The notes under the pieces: model-generated
What the model saw: the letters and a program-made list of their open reading frames with translations, nothing else
Told to the model about the DNA's origin: nothing
The model's database searches: none
In this document: piece after piece, positions 10,501-19,043 of the stretch
Layout of the letters: every line of letters begins with the position of its first letter
How positions within the stretch are numbered: position 1 is the first letter of the stretch
Translations under genes and position numbers: made by a program
NCBI GenBank assembly: GCA_900318465.1
Contig: ONKQ01000014.1
Span: 62,001 to 126,000 of the forward strand
DNA from: an uncultured Bacteroidales bacterium
GTDB taxonomy: Bacteria > Bacteroidota > Bacteroidia > Bacteroidales > F082
Direction: 5' to 3'
Length of the DNA: 64,000 bases

Positions 10501-10878
10501 CATAACGATGTTGTTCGGCCCCATTCGGTCGCTGATGTCGTCGCGTCCCAAAGTAGGTGTGTAAGTCAGGCGCGTAGGCGTGCCACATTCGGGGTAAGGC
10601 ATCACGTAAACCTCTGTGTTTCCGTCATATTGACCCGTGAAGGCCAAATGTTTGCCATCGGGCGAGAAACGCGCGAACATCTCATAGCCGTTGGCGTCGT
10701 TGGTGATTTTGTGGGCAATGCCGCCCTTGATGTTGACGGAGTACAAGTCTCCGCCATAGCTGAACACCACGTCGTTGCCGTGGATGGTCGGGAAGCGCAA
10801 CATTTTGGCTTCTTCTTGGGCGATTAGGCTGACTGAGCCTAACAGCAAAATTGATAGAAATAAATGTTTGATTTTCAT
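7543..10878 (-). CDS. Tricorn-like S41 family protease
   Basis: 1111 residues with a signal peptide (to about residue 20), so secreted or periplasmic. The N-terminal half has WD40-like/PD40 beta-propeller repeats (SPDGKHLAF, SPDGKQIAY, SPDGKRVAF, SPDGKYIAY, SPDSKKILW). A linker near residues 540-600 is rich in G, K, P and D and contains imperfect GKPDGPKGG repeats. The C-terminal half has a tricorn C1-like segment (NMHGVDW, candidate catalytic His), a PDZ domain (GDFIIAIDGKSTNDM) and the S41 core (DDRGNGGGN, then SASDGD with the likely nucleophile Ser near residue 998). Tricorn-type enzymes degrade oligopeptides. It is transcribed alone. Confidence 0.92.
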   Translation of the reverse strand: MKIKHLFLSILLLGSVSLIAQEEAKMLRFPTIHGNDVVFSYGGDLYSVNIKGGIAHKITNDANGYEMFARFSPDGKHLAFTGQYDGNTEVYVMPYPECGTPTRLTYTPTLGRDDISDRMGPNNIVMAWKDNENIVFRSRKESWDDFVGQLFIANINGGLAEQLPLPEGGWISYSPDGKQIAYNRVMREFRTWKYYRGGMADDVWIYDFKSKKIENITNNNAQDIFPMWVGNKVYFCSDRDRTMNLFCYDRATKQTTKVTDYTDYDIKWPSLGDKDIVYENGGQLFRYNLTDGKIYPIPVQMANDNKSTRTKYVDASKFINSSTISPDGKRVAFGARGDVWTVPVKSGITRNLTQSDNAHDRNVAWSPDGKYIAYISDRTGEDEIYIQAQDGKEEAIQLTSNSDTYKYSLVWSPDSKKILWDDKMNRINMVDVATKKVTKVAHSLAGELDEFCWSPDSRWIAYAMPSTFSVSQIHIYNVASGKDEIVTDGWYNASSPAFDKNGKYLYFTSERDFRPTYGWLEWNHVYTDMSKVYLLTLQKDTPSPFLTENDEVKAEGDKEGPKDEFKGKPDGPKGGNPDGSGPKGGKPDGKPEGKKEAKEVKIDFEGISNRVVVLPINAGRYWNLTGVEDGLYFVAGGRNGGGLNFFDAKSKKVTNIGGGMGYELSADGSKMLMREGRGYKVVNAPKAPMPNGGKSGEGDETIDLSNMKKWVELRTEWTQIYNEAWRQMRDFFYAPNMHGVDWPAMKEKYGKLLPYCADRNDVNYLIGELIGEINIGHAYVGDGDRVKPERIPMGMLGCRIHRDKSGYYQIDKILKGENWNEKTRSPLTEVGVNAKEGDFIIAIDGKSTNDMKDMYAALIGKADKAVLLTLNNKASESGSRDVVVKPIADETGLYYYNWVQDNVDKVSKATNGQVGYIHIPDMGVDGLNEFAKYFYPQLDKKALIIDDRGNGGGNVSPMIVERLRRELSMYDVMRNGEPETKPTKMMLGPKVLLFNKYSASDGDLFPYQFKKHKIGTTIGMRSWGGVVGIRGSLPFIDGGSLTRPEFAPFDEKGNWVIEGYGVDPDIVIDNDPAREFEGIDDQLNKAIEVILKQMKDYPEIPEIPAWPDKTK

Positions 10879-10913
10879 AGTATTAAGAATTTAGCATTGT
10901 CTTTGTGTGTGGA

Positions 10914-10945
10914 CAAAGATACAAAAACAATTCACTTAATACAAT
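10914..10945 (-). promoter_or_regulatory. Promoter of the tricorn-like protease gene
   Basis: On the minus strand TATCTTTG (10921-10914) fits TAnnTTTG, with ATTG at 10945-10942 twenty bases upstream as the -33 element. The leader is about 30 bases. Confidence 0.65.
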
Positions 10946-10955
10946 TGAAATGGAA

Positions 10956-12635
10956 TTATTCTCCAATCCTCACCCGCCGCAAATCCAACAGATTCGTGGG
11001 ATTACTGCCCATATTTTGCACCCTTTTGTTCACAAAACGAAGCACCTCGTCATAGAACAAAACCACCACAGGTGCATCTTGCATCATCAGGCTATCCATC
11101 TCGGTATAATACTGGGAGCGTTCTTGCAAATCGTTGCATAACAGGGCTTTGTCATAGAGTTTGTCATATTTTGGATTGGTGTAATGTGTATAATTTGGTC
11201 CCGCAGGAGCAAAATTGGAAGTTGTGAACAACGAAAGATAATTCTCCGCATCGGGATAGTCGGCCACCCAAGAAGAGCGGAAAAACTGCAAACTGCCGTT
11301 ACTCCTCATACTGCGCATCGTGGCGGGCGGCATTACCTCCATTTTGCATTGCAGCCCGATTTGCTCCACTTGGCTTTGCACAAACTTCCCGATGTCGGCA
11401 TAGTCGGCAACGGTGGAGAGTTGCAAAAAGTAGCCTTCCAAATGGTTTTCAGCCACCAAACGTTGGGCGCGTTTCAGGTCGTAACCATAGCCGATGGTCG
11501 GGCTGTGTCCGGGCAAACCTGCGGGAATCATACCGCCCGTGCCGGGTTCGCCGATGCCGTTGCGCAAGTAACGCAACATCTTCTCTCGGTCAATGCAAAG
11601 ACTGACAGCCTGACGTAAAGCGCGAGCACGGTCGGGACCAAGCGGGTCGTTAGGGTCAATGAAGAAGGAGAAATATTCTGTGTTCAAATACGGCTCGGTA
11701 ATCAACTCGATTTTGTCCACATATTTTTGGCGCAGTTGGCCGTCGTAAGTCAAAAGTTCATCTTTATAACGCGCATCGATGCCCGACATAAAGTCGAACT
11801 TGCCCTTGATGAATTCCAAGAAGGCTACTTGCTTGTCTATCAGGAAGCTGACGGAAACAGCATCGATGTAAGGCAGCCTCTCCCCAGCCGCGTCGCGCTC
11901 GAAACAATTCGGATTCTTGCGGAAAACCAACTTCACGCCTTCTTTCCAATACTGGAACTTAAAAGGCCCCGTCCCAACGGGATGGCTGCGGAAGTTATCT
12001 CCGTAATAATCAACGGCTTCCTTCGGCACGACTGAGGCGTAAGTCATAGACAAAATGCCCAAAAACGGCGGAAACGGCTTCGACAATTCGATTTGGAAAG
12101 TCGAGTCGTCCAAAGCCGTGAAAGCATATTGGTCGTTCTCGTGCTTGACGGACGAAAAAATCCACATTCCGGGCGAACTCAACTGCTTGTCCACCACGCG
12201 GTTGAAGGAATAGACAAAGTCTTCTGCGGTCACAAAACGAAACTTGGCGGTCGGCCCTTCGACAAGCTCAGGGACCTCGGTTTCTGACGGGCGTTGAGCC
12301 TGTCGAAACGCCGATTTGTCAATAAAACAATCATCCTCGTGGAATTGCACATCATTCCGAAGATGGAAAGTGTAAACCAATCCATCTTCACTGATGTCCC
12401 ACGACTTGGCCACCATCGGAATGAGGTTCATCTTGTCGTCAAAGGCTACGAGGCTGTTAAACACCTGGTTACAAGCCCAGATATGCGGCAAGTCTTTGGC
12501 ATAAATCGGGTCGAGGGTGAGGATACCTGCGCTTTCGTTATACTTGAAAATGGACAATCCATCCTCTGAATCTTGGCGTTTGCCGCAAGAAACCATCATC
12601 AACACGGATAATATGCCGATTAACAACTTTCGCAT
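10956..12635 (-). CDS. ABC transporter substrate-binding lipoprotein, peptide-binding family 5
   Basis: 559 residues from the ATG at 12635, which gives a lipoprotein signal (MRKLLIGILSVLMMVSCGKRQ, lipid Cys at residue 17); the longer frame from 12692 would start inside an intergenic inverted repeat. SBP_bac_5 features are spread along it: the early LDPIYAKDLPHIWACNQVFNSLV segment, WDISEDGLVYTFHLR, the NRVVDKQLSSP region and GTGPFKFQYW. Such proteins deliver oligopeptides or similar solutes to an ABC importer; no permease or ATPase is nearby. A foreign-looking stretch of about 20 residues near residues 110-130 is encoded by a REP-like palindrome (12255-12310). Confidence 0.88.
   Translation of the reverse strand: MRKLLIGILSVLMMVSCGKRQDSEDGLSIFKYNESAGILTLDPIYAKDLPHIWACNQVFNSLVAFDDKMNLIPMVAKSWDISEDGLVYTFHLRNDVQFHEDDCFIDKSAFRQAQRPSETEVPELVEGPTAKFRFVTAEDFVYSFNRVVDKQLSSPGMWIFSSVKHENDQYAFTALDDSTFQIELSKPFPPFLGILSMTYASVVPKEAVDYYGDNFRSHPVGTGPFKFQYWKEGVKLVFRKNPNCFERDAAGERLPYIDAVSVSFLIDKQVAFLEFIKGKFDFMSGIDARYKDELLTYDGQLRQKYVDKIELITEPYLNTEYFSFFIDPNDPLGPDRARALRQAVSLCIDREKMLRYLRNGIGEPGTGGMIPAGLPGHSPTIGYGYDLKRAQRLVAENHLEGYFLQLSTVADYADIGKFVQSQVEQIGLQCKMEVMPPATMRSMRSNGSLQFFRSSWVADYPDAENYLSLFTTSNFAPAGPNYTHYTNPKYDKLYDKALLCNDLQERSQYYTEMDSLMMQDAPVVVLFYDEVLRFVNKRVQNMGSNPTNLLDLRRVRIGE
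12255..12310. repeat. REP-like palindromic element translated in frame
   Basis: TTCGACAAGCTCAG (12258-12271) and TTGAGCCTGTCGAA (12294-12307) are near-perfect inverted copies separated by 22 bases. The element lies in the coding sequence of the substrate-binding lipoprotein and is read through in frame on the minus strand as FRQAQRPSETEVPELVEG. The same DNA words and peptide are, from memory, widespread as interspersed repeats in uncultured Bacteroidota and other phyla. Confidence 0.75.
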
Positions 12636-12644
12636 AATACTTTT

Positions 12645-12724
12645 AACTACGGATTTCACAGATGAAACGGATTGGGTTACATCATACAGCAAACAATCTG
12701 TAAAATCCGTGCAATCCGTAGTTT
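12645..12724. repeat. Imperfect inverted repeat between the lipoprotein and lon genes
   Basis: Left arm (12645-12673) AACTACGGATTTCACAGATG... and right arm (12695-12724) ...GCAATCCGTAGTTT are largely complementary, with about 20 bases between them. It nearly fills the gap between two convergently spaced minus-strand genes. This ATCCGT/ATCTGT family is a common intergenic repeat in Bacteroidota. It could act as a terminator-like hairpin for lon but lacks a clean T-run. Confidence 0.65.
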
Positions 12725-12728
12725 ATAA

Positions 12729-15224
12729 TCACTTGACTTTGAATCCGATAACTTCAGGATGCAGATTATTCAAATACTTGTTGTAATCGAGGTCGTTCTT
12801 GTCTTGTTCCTTCTCCAAGGCGAGGTCAAGCACTTGCATCATATTCTCCACATAATGGAAATTCAGTCCGCTGATGTAATCCTCCTTGATGTCCTTGATA
12901 TCGTGCTCGTTATCAATGGAAAGGATGAGGTCGGTCACGCCGTTGCGTTTGGCGGCCAGAATTTTTTCCTTCACACCGCCCACGGGCAAAACGCGACCGC
13001 GCAGCGTGATTTCACCCGTCATAGCCAACTGGCCTTTCACTTTGCGTTGGGTGAAAGCGGAAGTCAAGGCGGTGAGCATCGTGATACCCGCCGAGGGGCC
13101 GTCCTTGGGCGTTGCTCCTTCGGGAATGTGAACGTGGACATTCCAAGCGTCAAACACATCAGGATTGATGTTGAGTTGTGAGGCGTGTGCCTTGATGAAC
13201 TCGTAGGCAATGGTCGCGCTCTCCTTCATCACCTCACCGAGATTGCCGGTCAAAGAAAGATGTCCGCCGCCGCGACTCAAACTGACTTCGATGGACAGGA
13301 TTTCGCCACCCACTTGCGTCCAAGCCAAACCCGTGGCCACGCCGGGAATGGTGTGTTTCACCTCGTCTTCGTCGTGGTGCATAGGAACGCCCAGCACCTT
13401 CCTGAGTTCTTCCTTGGTGATTTTCTTGTCAAATTCCTCACCCACAACGACTTGCTTGGCGCGATAACGCATCAAATCACCGATACGGCGTTCCAAATTA
13501 CGCACACCAGCCTCGCGGGTGTGGTCCTCAATAATGTGCATCACAATCTCCTTTGAAATAGCGATTTGCTTGCTGTCGAGGCCGTGTTCCTTCATCTGCT
13601 TGGGAATCAGGTGGCGTTTGGCGATTTCGTATTTTTCCTCGCGCAAATAACCGCTCAAGTCGATGATTTCCATTCGGTCGCGCAAGGCGGGATGGATGGT
13701 CGCGAGGTTGTTGGCCGTAGCGATGAAAAGGATTTTCGAGAGGTCGTAATCCAACTCGATGAAGTTGTCGTAGAAGGTATTATTCTGCTCAGGGTCAAGG
13801 ATTTCCAGAAGCGCAGCCTGCGGGTCGCCGCTGATGTTGTTGCCGCTCACCTTGTCAATTTCATCAAGAACAAAAACGGGATTCCCCGACTTCACCTTGC
13901 GCAGATTCTGGATGATACGGCCCGGCATAGCACCAATGTAAGTTTTTCTGTGGCCGCGCAGTTCCGACTCGTCGCGCACTCCGCCAAGTGACATTCTGAC
14001 ATATTTTCGGTTCAAAGCCCTTGCGATGGACTTGCCCAAAGAGGTTTTGCCCACACCAGGAGGTCCGACGAGACACAAAATCGGGGCTTTCATATCCTGA
14101 CGCAACTTCAGCACAGCCAAATGCTCAATGATTCTGTCTTTCACCTTGTCCAAACCGAAATGGTCGGCATCGAGGACGCGCTGGGCGTGTTTCAGGTCGA
14201 AATTGTCTTTCGTGAACTCCTCCCAAGGCAGGTCAACCAAATACTGCAAATAGTTCAACTGAATGCCATATTCGCTCGATTGCGGATGGGTGCGCTCCAA
14301 CTTTTTCAGTTCCCGATCGAAGACTTCCGCCACTTCTTTCGACCACTTTTTCTTCTCGGCCTTTTCCTTCAATTCCTTGACATCCTGTTCGTTAGGATTG
14401 CCTCCCAATTCCTCTTGAATGGTCCGCAACTGCTGGTTGAGGTAATATTCGCGCTGCTGCTTGTCCATATCGTCGCGCACCTTGCTCTGGATTTGCTGCT
14501 TCAGTTCAAGCATCTGTTTGGCCTCGGTCAGCACCGAAAGAAGCCCCTTGGCCATTTCGTTGAGGTTGCGCGACTCCAAAATTCCTTGACGCACAGGAAG
14601 TTCGGCTTCGATATTGCTGGCCACGAAATTGAGCAAAAACACAGGGTCATCAATGCTCTTGATGGCAAAGCCTGCCTCCTGCGACAAATTGCGCGAGCGA
14701 GGAATGACCTGAATGGCCAAGTCCCTGACCGACTGCAACAAAGCATCGAACTTGCGCGATGCAGGCACATCTTCCGAAGCCGCGTAAGGTATCACGGCAG
14801 CCTTCATATAAGGCTCATTTTGAATGGCTTCCACCACCTCAAAACGACGAATTCCTTGAATAATGACCGTAACACTACCATCGGGCATCTCAAACGACTT
14901 GAGGATTTGGGCCGACACGCCGACCTTGTACAAATCGTCGAGAACTGGCTCATCGACATTCGACTCCTTTTGCGCGATAACGCCGATGGGCTTGCGTTTG
15001 CGGTTGTATTCCTTCACCAACTGGATTGATTTTTCGCGCCCCACGGTGATGGGAATGACCGTGCCTGGATAAAGCACCGAATTGCGCAAGGGCATAATGG
15101 GCAATTCTTCTGGAACAGATTCATTATGACCGAGTTGGCCTTGCTCGATGGTCAGGACGGGAATAAACTCGGCATCCGTGTCAATCATATCTGAAAACAA
15201 TACGGGTTCAACTTTATAACTCAT
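12729..15224 (-). CDS. lon: ATP-dependent protease Lon
   Basis: 831 residues, the normal length for LonA. It has an N-terminal substrate-recognition domain ([19 protein letters not shown]), a coiled linker, an AAA+ module with Walker [10 protein letters not shown] near residue 385 and Walker [10 protein letters not shown], and a C-terminal S16 protease domain with the nucleophile motif DGPSAGITM (Ser near residue 708) and the [12 protein letters not shown] lysine region. Lon degrades misfolded and short-lived regulatory proteins in the cytoplasm. Its own promoter is at 15294-15327. Confidence 0.98.
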   Translation of the reverse strand: MSYKVEPVLFSDMIDTDAEFIPVLTIEQGQLGHNESVPEELPIMPLRNSVLYPGTVIPITVGREKSIQLVKEYNRKRKPIGVIAQKESNVDEPVLDDLYKVGVSAQILKSFEMPDGSVTVIIQGIRRFEVVEAIQNEPYMKAAVIPYAASEDVPASRKFDALLQSVRDLAIQVIPRSRNLSQEAGFAIKSIDDPVFLLNFVASNIEAELPVRQGILESRNLNEMAKGLLSVLTEAKQMLELKQQIQSKVRDDMDKQQREYYLNQQLRTIQEELGGNPNEQDVKELKEKAEKKKWSKEVAEVFDRELKKLERTHPQSSEYGIQLNYLQYLVDLPWEEFTKDNFDLKHAQRVLDADHFGLDKVKDRIIEHLAVLKLRQDMKAPILCLVGPPGVGKTSLGKSIARALNRKYVRMSLGGVRDESELRGHRKTYIGAMPGRIIQNLRKVKSGNPVFVLDEIDKVSGNNISGDPQAALLEILDPEQNNTFYDNFIELDYDLSKILFIATANNLATIHPALRDRMEIIDLSGYLREEKYEIAKRHLIPKQMKEHGLDSKQIAISKEIVMHIIEDHTREAGVRNLERRIGDLMRYRAKQVVVGEEFDKKITKEELRKVLGVPMHHDEDEVKHTIPGVATGLAWTQVGGEILSIEVSLSRGGGHLSLTGNLGEVMKESATIAYEFIKAHASQLNINPDVFDAWNVHVHIPEGATPKDGPSAGITMLTALTSAFTQRKVKGQLAMTGEITLRGRVLPVGGVKEKILAAKRNGVTDLILSIDNEHDIKDIKEDYISGLNFHYVENMMQVLDLALEKEQDKNDLDYNKYLNNLHPEVIGFKVK

Positions 15225-15293
15225 AAAACACTTTCGTTTATGGCGACAAATTGTCAGTTAGCCGCCGTTTCACACCTTATTATATATGTGGCG

Positions 15294-15327
15294 CAAAGAT
15301 ACGACAATAATAATGCCAAGGCACAAA
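15294..15327 (-). promoter_or_regulatory. lon promoter
   Basis: Minus-strand TATCTTTG at 15301-15294 with TTTG at 15327-15324, 22 bases upstream. The -33 element overlaps the T-run of the rpmE2 terminator, so the two units are packed end to end. The leader is about 65 bases. Confidence 0.6.
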
Positions 15328-15355
15328 AAAAAGCCCTCGCGATTGGCAAGGGCTT
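15323..15355 (-). terminator. rpmE2 intrinsic terminator
   Basis: Stem AAGCCCT-c-GC (15331-15340) pairs with GC-a-AGGGCTT (15346-15355) around GATTG; on the minus strand it is followed by eight T. It lies just downstream of the L31 gene. Confidence 0.85.
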
Positions 15356-15377
15356 CCCTTTTTCGGTTGCGTCCAAC

Positions 15378-15647
15378 TTACTTGGCTTCCTTCTTCTCGA
15401 AGAATTTCTTGTACTTGTTGTTGAACTTATCCACACGACCGGCGCTGTCGACGAGTTTCATCTTACCGGTGTAGAAGGGATGTGACGCGCTGGAGATTTC
15501 CAATTTCACCAACGGATATTCGTTGCCGTCTTCCCACTTGATGGTTTCCTTGGTGTTGATGGTCGAGCGCGACAAGAAGGTCACGTCGTTTGACATATCT
15601 TTGAAAACAACCAGACGATAGTTCTTGGGGTGAATGTCTTTTTTCAT
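15378..15647 (-). CDS. rpmE2: 50S ribosomal protein L31 type B
   Basis: 89 residues from the ATG at 15647 ([19 protein letters not shown]). The frame is open further upstream, but homology begins at this Met and the promoter lies at 15676-15706. This is the type B (zinc-free) form: the CxxC and C..C zinc ligands of type A L31 are absent, and the conserved [10 protein letters not shown] and [10 protein letters not shown] segments are present. It has its own promoter and terminator. A bare L31 of this type is normal in Bacteroidota. Confidence 0.95.
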   Translation of the reverse strand: MKKDIHPKNYRLVVFKDMSNDVTFLSRSTINTKETIKWEDGNEYPLVKLEISSASHPFYTGKMKLVDSAGRVDKFNNKYKKFFEKKEAK

Positions 15648-15675
15648 CGCTTTCTTTCCTTTAATTTTGAGTGCG

Positions 15676-15706
15676 CAAAAGTACAACAATTTATTGGAAT
15701 GGCAAT
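15676..15706 (-). promoter_or_regulatory. rpmE2 promoter
   Basis: Minus-strand TACTTTTG (15683-15676) with ATTG (15706-15703) 19 bases upstream, matching the Bacteroidota pattern; the leader is about 25 bases. Confidence 0.65.
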
Positions 15707-15751
15707 CGTTTTCGGGATTTTTTTTTACACAATGAGACAACTTTCTATTTA

Positions 15752-16480
15752 TCAATGCTTTACATTTATCTTTCCATTTAAAGAGCACACCGCCCGGACA
15801 GGAAGACCAGAAGCCCTGCCGAAGTCATCGTACAGGTCGCAGTCGTCAAAGCTGATGATAAATTGGAAGCCCTTGGCACCGTCAGGAGCGCTCTTATGGA
15901 GCGTGCGCGACCAATAAGCGCCTACATCACCAGCATTGCGGGATTCATCGTCATAGCGGCTGCTTGCAGCAGGCAAGAAGATACTGTTGCCATTGCGTCC
16001 GGTGAACAGACAACCGTTCACTCCGTTTCTTGTCGTCCAAGTATGGCTGCATTTCGACAGCAGTTCGACCCAGTTTTCGTAGGTCGGGGTACGCCAGCCC
16101 TCGCCCCAATGTGCTGTAGCAGCATCATCGTCCGGCAGCAAGGCATCCAAATTGTCGGTGAAGCCATTAAAGCCGAAATCAGATTGGGCACAATACTTCG
16201 TAAGTTGGTTGTAGTCGCCATTGCAGTAACCATAGGTGCTCCAGTTGTAGGCGTCTTTGGATTGGGTTTCGCCCCAAGCAAAATAGTCGCCATATTCTTC
16301 GGGGGTTTCTGCTCCCACGTTACAAGTCGCCCACAACGTGCCGCTCGGCAGGCCCAGGTCGACGTAATCGTGGCCTTTGTATGCACCGTTGCCGCCATTG
16401 TGTTTTGTACAGCCTGCTGCTACAAAGCACACCATTACTGCTAACATAATAGTCATTATGGACTTAGAGAATCTTTTCAT
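15752..16480 (-). CDS. Surface lipoprotein with Fibrobacter-type major paralogous domain (DUF1566-like)
   Basis: 242 residues. A lipoprotein signal ([24 protein letters not shown], Cys at 24) precedes the recognisable block [22 protein letters not shown], then GDYFAWGET and [15 protein letters not shown], and the closing [10 protein letters not shown]. These blocks mark a domain abundant as multi-copy surface lipoproteins in Bacteroidales and Fibrobacter; the fold is C-type-lectin-like but the ligand is unknown. It is monocistronic, between the rpmE2 promoter and a degenerate repeat. Confidence 0.82.
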   Translation of the reverse strand: MKRFSKSIMTIMLAVMVCFVAAGCTKHNGGNGAYKGHDYVDLGLPSGTLWATCNVGAETPEEYGDYFAWGETQSKDAYNWSTYGYCNGDYNQLTKYCAQSDFGFNGFTDNLDALLPDDDAATAHWGEGWRTPTYENWVELLSKCSHTWTTRNGVNGCLFTGRNGNSIFLPAASSRYDDESRNAGDVGAYWSRTLHKSAPDGAKGFQFIISFDDCDLYDDFGRASGLPVRAVCSLNGKINVKH

Positions 16481-16525
16481 ATAGATTTAGGTTTTGTAGA
16501 TTAAGATTTTGAGAATTTCAAGCTG

Positions 16526-16533
16526 CAAAAATA
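16526..16533 (-). promoter_or_regulatory. -7 element for the surface lipoprotein gene
   Basis: Minus-strand TATTTTTG fits TAnnTTTG, about 45 bases upstream of the start. No convincing -33 element was found. Confidence 0.4.
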
Positions 16534-16600
16534 AATAATTGTTTCTAATTATTCCGATATTGATTTGGGTTGACGTTAGAATTGTGGAGGCATCAGGTTT

Positions 16601-16630
16601 TTGGGGCACGTCGGGTGCGTCTCTACTTGT
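16601..16630. repeat. Degenerate GACGCACC/GGCACGTC-type palindrome
   Basis: GGGGCACGTCGGGTGCGTC followed by TCTAC resembles half of the GTAGAGACG...CGTCTCTAC interspersed repeat that I recall from many Bacteroidota and cyanobacterial genomes. Only one arm is well preserved here. It lies just beyond the 3' end of the export operon. Confidence 0.35.
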
Positions 16631-16650
16631 TTTCAGGTGATTGAAGTCAT

Positions 16651-17871
16651 TTACAAATACTCCGCCCAGCGTGCCTGGAGTTTCACTTCGGCCACTTCGA
16701 TGCTGTCTTTCAGGTGTTTGCCGTAGGAACGGTAATACACCAGCCAAGCCGTGAAAGCATAGAATGCAGTCTGTATCCAAAGACCGATCAGTTCGGGACG
16801 CACATCGCGAAGCAAGGCACCCGTGTTGTTGATTTTCACGAAGCCGTTGATACCGAAGGTCGAGGGGAAAAGCCAGGAGACTACTTTCCAGAAATGTGGA
16901 ATGGAGCACGAAGGCCACGAAATGCCAGAGATGAACAACAGTGGCACCGAGACGAAAACAAACATAATGATGAACACCTCGCGGTTGTGCGCGATACCCG
17001 AGAGCGTCAGGCTGAAGAAGATGCAAGCCAGCAGATACGGGAACAGGAAAGCCACCATATCTTGCCACTGCCCAATCTGAATCAGATGGAACAGGCGTGG
17101 CACAACGCAGAACACGTAGGCTGCCACCACCAGATAGATGGCCAGATAGGCCGCACCCTTGCCCATCAGCATCTCCCAAGGCTTTTTACCGAGTACATGC
17201 GGCTCAAGGATGCCACGGCGTTTCTTCTCGCGCTCCTCGCCCGCCATCATGCCAACACCCAACACCATCGTCTGCTGAATCAGCAGCACCAAAACAGCGG
17301 GAATCAGGAAGGTGGCGAAGCCACTCTGCGTGTTGAACATCGGAACATACTCGTATTCAATGGGATGGTTGAAGGTCGAAGCCTGCTTGTCGGTCGCGCC
17401 CACCAACCTCTGCGTCTTGATGTCTTTGTTCATCGCCAAGGAAACCTCGGTGCACGACGACAGCAGTGCTTTATAATAGAGCAAACTTCCCATGTCGGAA
17501 TATAACTCAACGACGGCCTGCTTGCCATCCATCAAGGCGTAGTCGAACTCAGCAGGGATATAAATCAGGCAATAAGCCTTGTGCTTGTGAATCAAGTCGA
17601 CAGCTTCTTGCATATCGGCGCAATGCCCAATGATGTTGACATCAGCAGTGGCATCCACCTTGCGCAGAAACTCGCGGCTGGTAGCGGAATTGGCATTGTC
17701 GACCGCCACCGTCGCCACTTCGCGAACCGTCTCATTGCTATACAGATAAGCGTAAAGCAAAGGATAAAGCAAGGGCACGATGAAGAAAAACACGACGACG
17801 CCTTCATCAAAAATCGAGTTGTGGAGTTCCTCGCGGAAAACCTCCAATATGTTATGCAACCATTTCATCAT
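16651..17871 (-). CDS. ABC-2 type transporter permease (second of pair)
   Basis: About 406 residues from the ATG at 17871, chosen because ATGA overlaps the stop of the upstream permease (start 17871-17869, stop 17870-17868); a start at 17898 would add nine residues. One N-terminal membrane segment (FFFIVPLLYPLLYAYLY), a large extracytoplasmic domain (residues about 45-165) and a C-terminal block of five segments with ISGISWP match ABC2_membrane_3/YhhJ-type permeases. It is last in the TolC-HlyD-permease-permease operon. No ATP-binding subunit is encoded beside it. Confidence 0.88.
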   Translation of the reverse strand: MMKWLHNILEVFREELHNSIFDEGVVVFFFIVPLLYPLLYAYLYSNETVREVATVAVDNANSATSREFLRKVDATADVNIIGHCADMQEAVDLIHKHKAYCLIYIPAEFDYALMDGKQAVVELYSDMGSLLYYKALLSSCTEVSLAMNKDIKTQRLVGATDKQASTFNHPIEYEYVPMFNTQSGFATFLIPAVLVLLIQQTMVLGVGMMAGEEREKKRRGILEPHVLGKKPWEMLMGKGAAYLAIYLVVAAYVFCVVPRLFHLIQIGQWQDMVAFLFPYLLACIFFSLTLSGIAHNREVFIIMFVFVSVPLLFISGISWPSCSIPHFWKVVSWLFPSTFGINGFVKINNTGALLRDVRPELIGLWIQTAFYAFTAWLVYYRSYGKHLKDSIEVAEVKLQARWAEYL

Positions 17872-19043
17872 CTTGTATATTGATATTCCAACAAACACTT
17901 TTTCAATCGGTTAGGCAGCAACATCGGCAAGGCCAAGAAAGCCAGCAACGCCGCGAAGTTGGCCCATGAGTAACACAGCGGCAGGCCATTCAATGCCTGG
18001 TCCACATAGGTCAGGTAATAATACCTGAGCGGGTAAAGATACGAAAGCGCCCTCAACGGTGCCGGAAACGCAATCTGCGGGAAAGAGAAGCCCGAAATCG
18101 GGAAGGACAGCACGCCCCACAAGGTGGCGATACTCAAGGCCCAACGCAACGACGGCAACAGTTCGCACAGGAACACACCGAAGGCTTGTGAGACCAAAAT
18201 GAGCAGCAGGGCAGCCAAAGCCATTGGCCAAATTCCGCTCTTCAGTGGGAAGTCCCAATAGGCATAGAGAATGACCAGATACACAGCACCCATCACCATC
18301 CAGACAGCCAACTGGGGCAGCAACTTGCCGGCCAAAGCCTTGTAAATATTGCCGTCAACCAATTCCATCCAATGTTTTGAGACACCTTCCTTGACTTCGC
18401 TGAGGATGGAGTAGATAGTCACTTGAAAGATGAGCAGCATCAGCATGGCGGGCAGCAGGATATTCGACAGATAAATCGAATAGTTCAGTCCCGGGTTGCC
18501 GATGGCGTGCATCTCCATCTTGATGGGTTGCAGGATGCCCATCACCTGCTCGTCGGTATAGCCTTCGGCATACAAAGTCTCACGTGCTATGGCACCTGAA
18601 GCCAGTTCCGCCATCATCTTCATGTCGCGGTATTCCAAGGAAGCCGCCACCAGATAGGACGGATTGGTATAGAACGACACTTTGGGCTGTTTGCTCGACA
18701 GGGCCTGTTCGGTAGTGCCTTTCGGGATGTAATAGAAGGCGTAAATCTTGCCCTGCTGCATCGCCTCGCGGGCCTCGCCGAAGCTGGCGTATTGCTCCAC
18801 AATCTCCGACTGCTGGAAAGCGTCCAAGTTGCGCAGCACCTGTCTTGTGACGGCCGTATTGTCCTCATCGACCACCCCGACAGGAATGTCGGCAGGAAGT
18901 CCCTGCCCCATCAGCGTCGTGAAGAAGATGTAGCCAATCAGCGGCGCGACGACCATGCAGAAGATGTAGACAGGTTGCGAAAGCATCCTGAGCACTTCAC
19001 GTCGCATCACGCGCATCAGACCACTTTTGTTTTCATTGTTCAT
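17868..19043 (-). CDS. ABC-2 type transporter permease (first of pair)
   Basis: 391 residues, paralogous in architecture to the next permease: one N-terminal membrane segment (QPVYIFCMVVAPLIGYIFF), a periplasmic domain of roughly 140 residues containing VGVVDEDNTAVTRQ, then five membrane segments including WGVLSFPISGFSFP. Its start overlaps the stop of the HlyD gene by ATGA and its stop overlaps the next start, so translation is coupled at both ends. It probably heterodimerises with the second permease to form an export channel; the substrate is unknown. Confidence 0.88.
   Translation of the reverse strand: MNNENKSGLMRVMRREVLRMLSQPVYIFCMVVAPLIGYIFFTTLMGQGLPADIPVGVVDEDNTAVTRQVLRNLDAFQQSEIVEQYASFGEAREAMQQGKIYAFYYIPKGTTEQALSSKQPKVSFYTNPSYLVAASLEYRDMKMMAELASGAIARETLYAEGYTDEQVMGILQPIKMEMHAIGNPGLNYSIYLSNILLPAMLMLLIFQVTIYSILSEVKEGVSKHWMELVDGNIYKALAGKLLPQLAVWMVMGAVYLVILYAYWDFPLKSGIWPMALAALLLILVSQAFGVFLCELLPSLRWALSIATLWGVLSFPISGFSFPQIAFPAPLRALSYLYPLRYYYLTYVDQALNGLPLCYSWANFAALLAFLALPMLLPNRLKKCLLEYQYTR

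Noticed and set aside
16487..17179. 230-codon minus-strand frame in the permease region
   Set aside because: It lies in a shifted frame over the permease gene and has no membrane pattern; the permease frame has clear family features.
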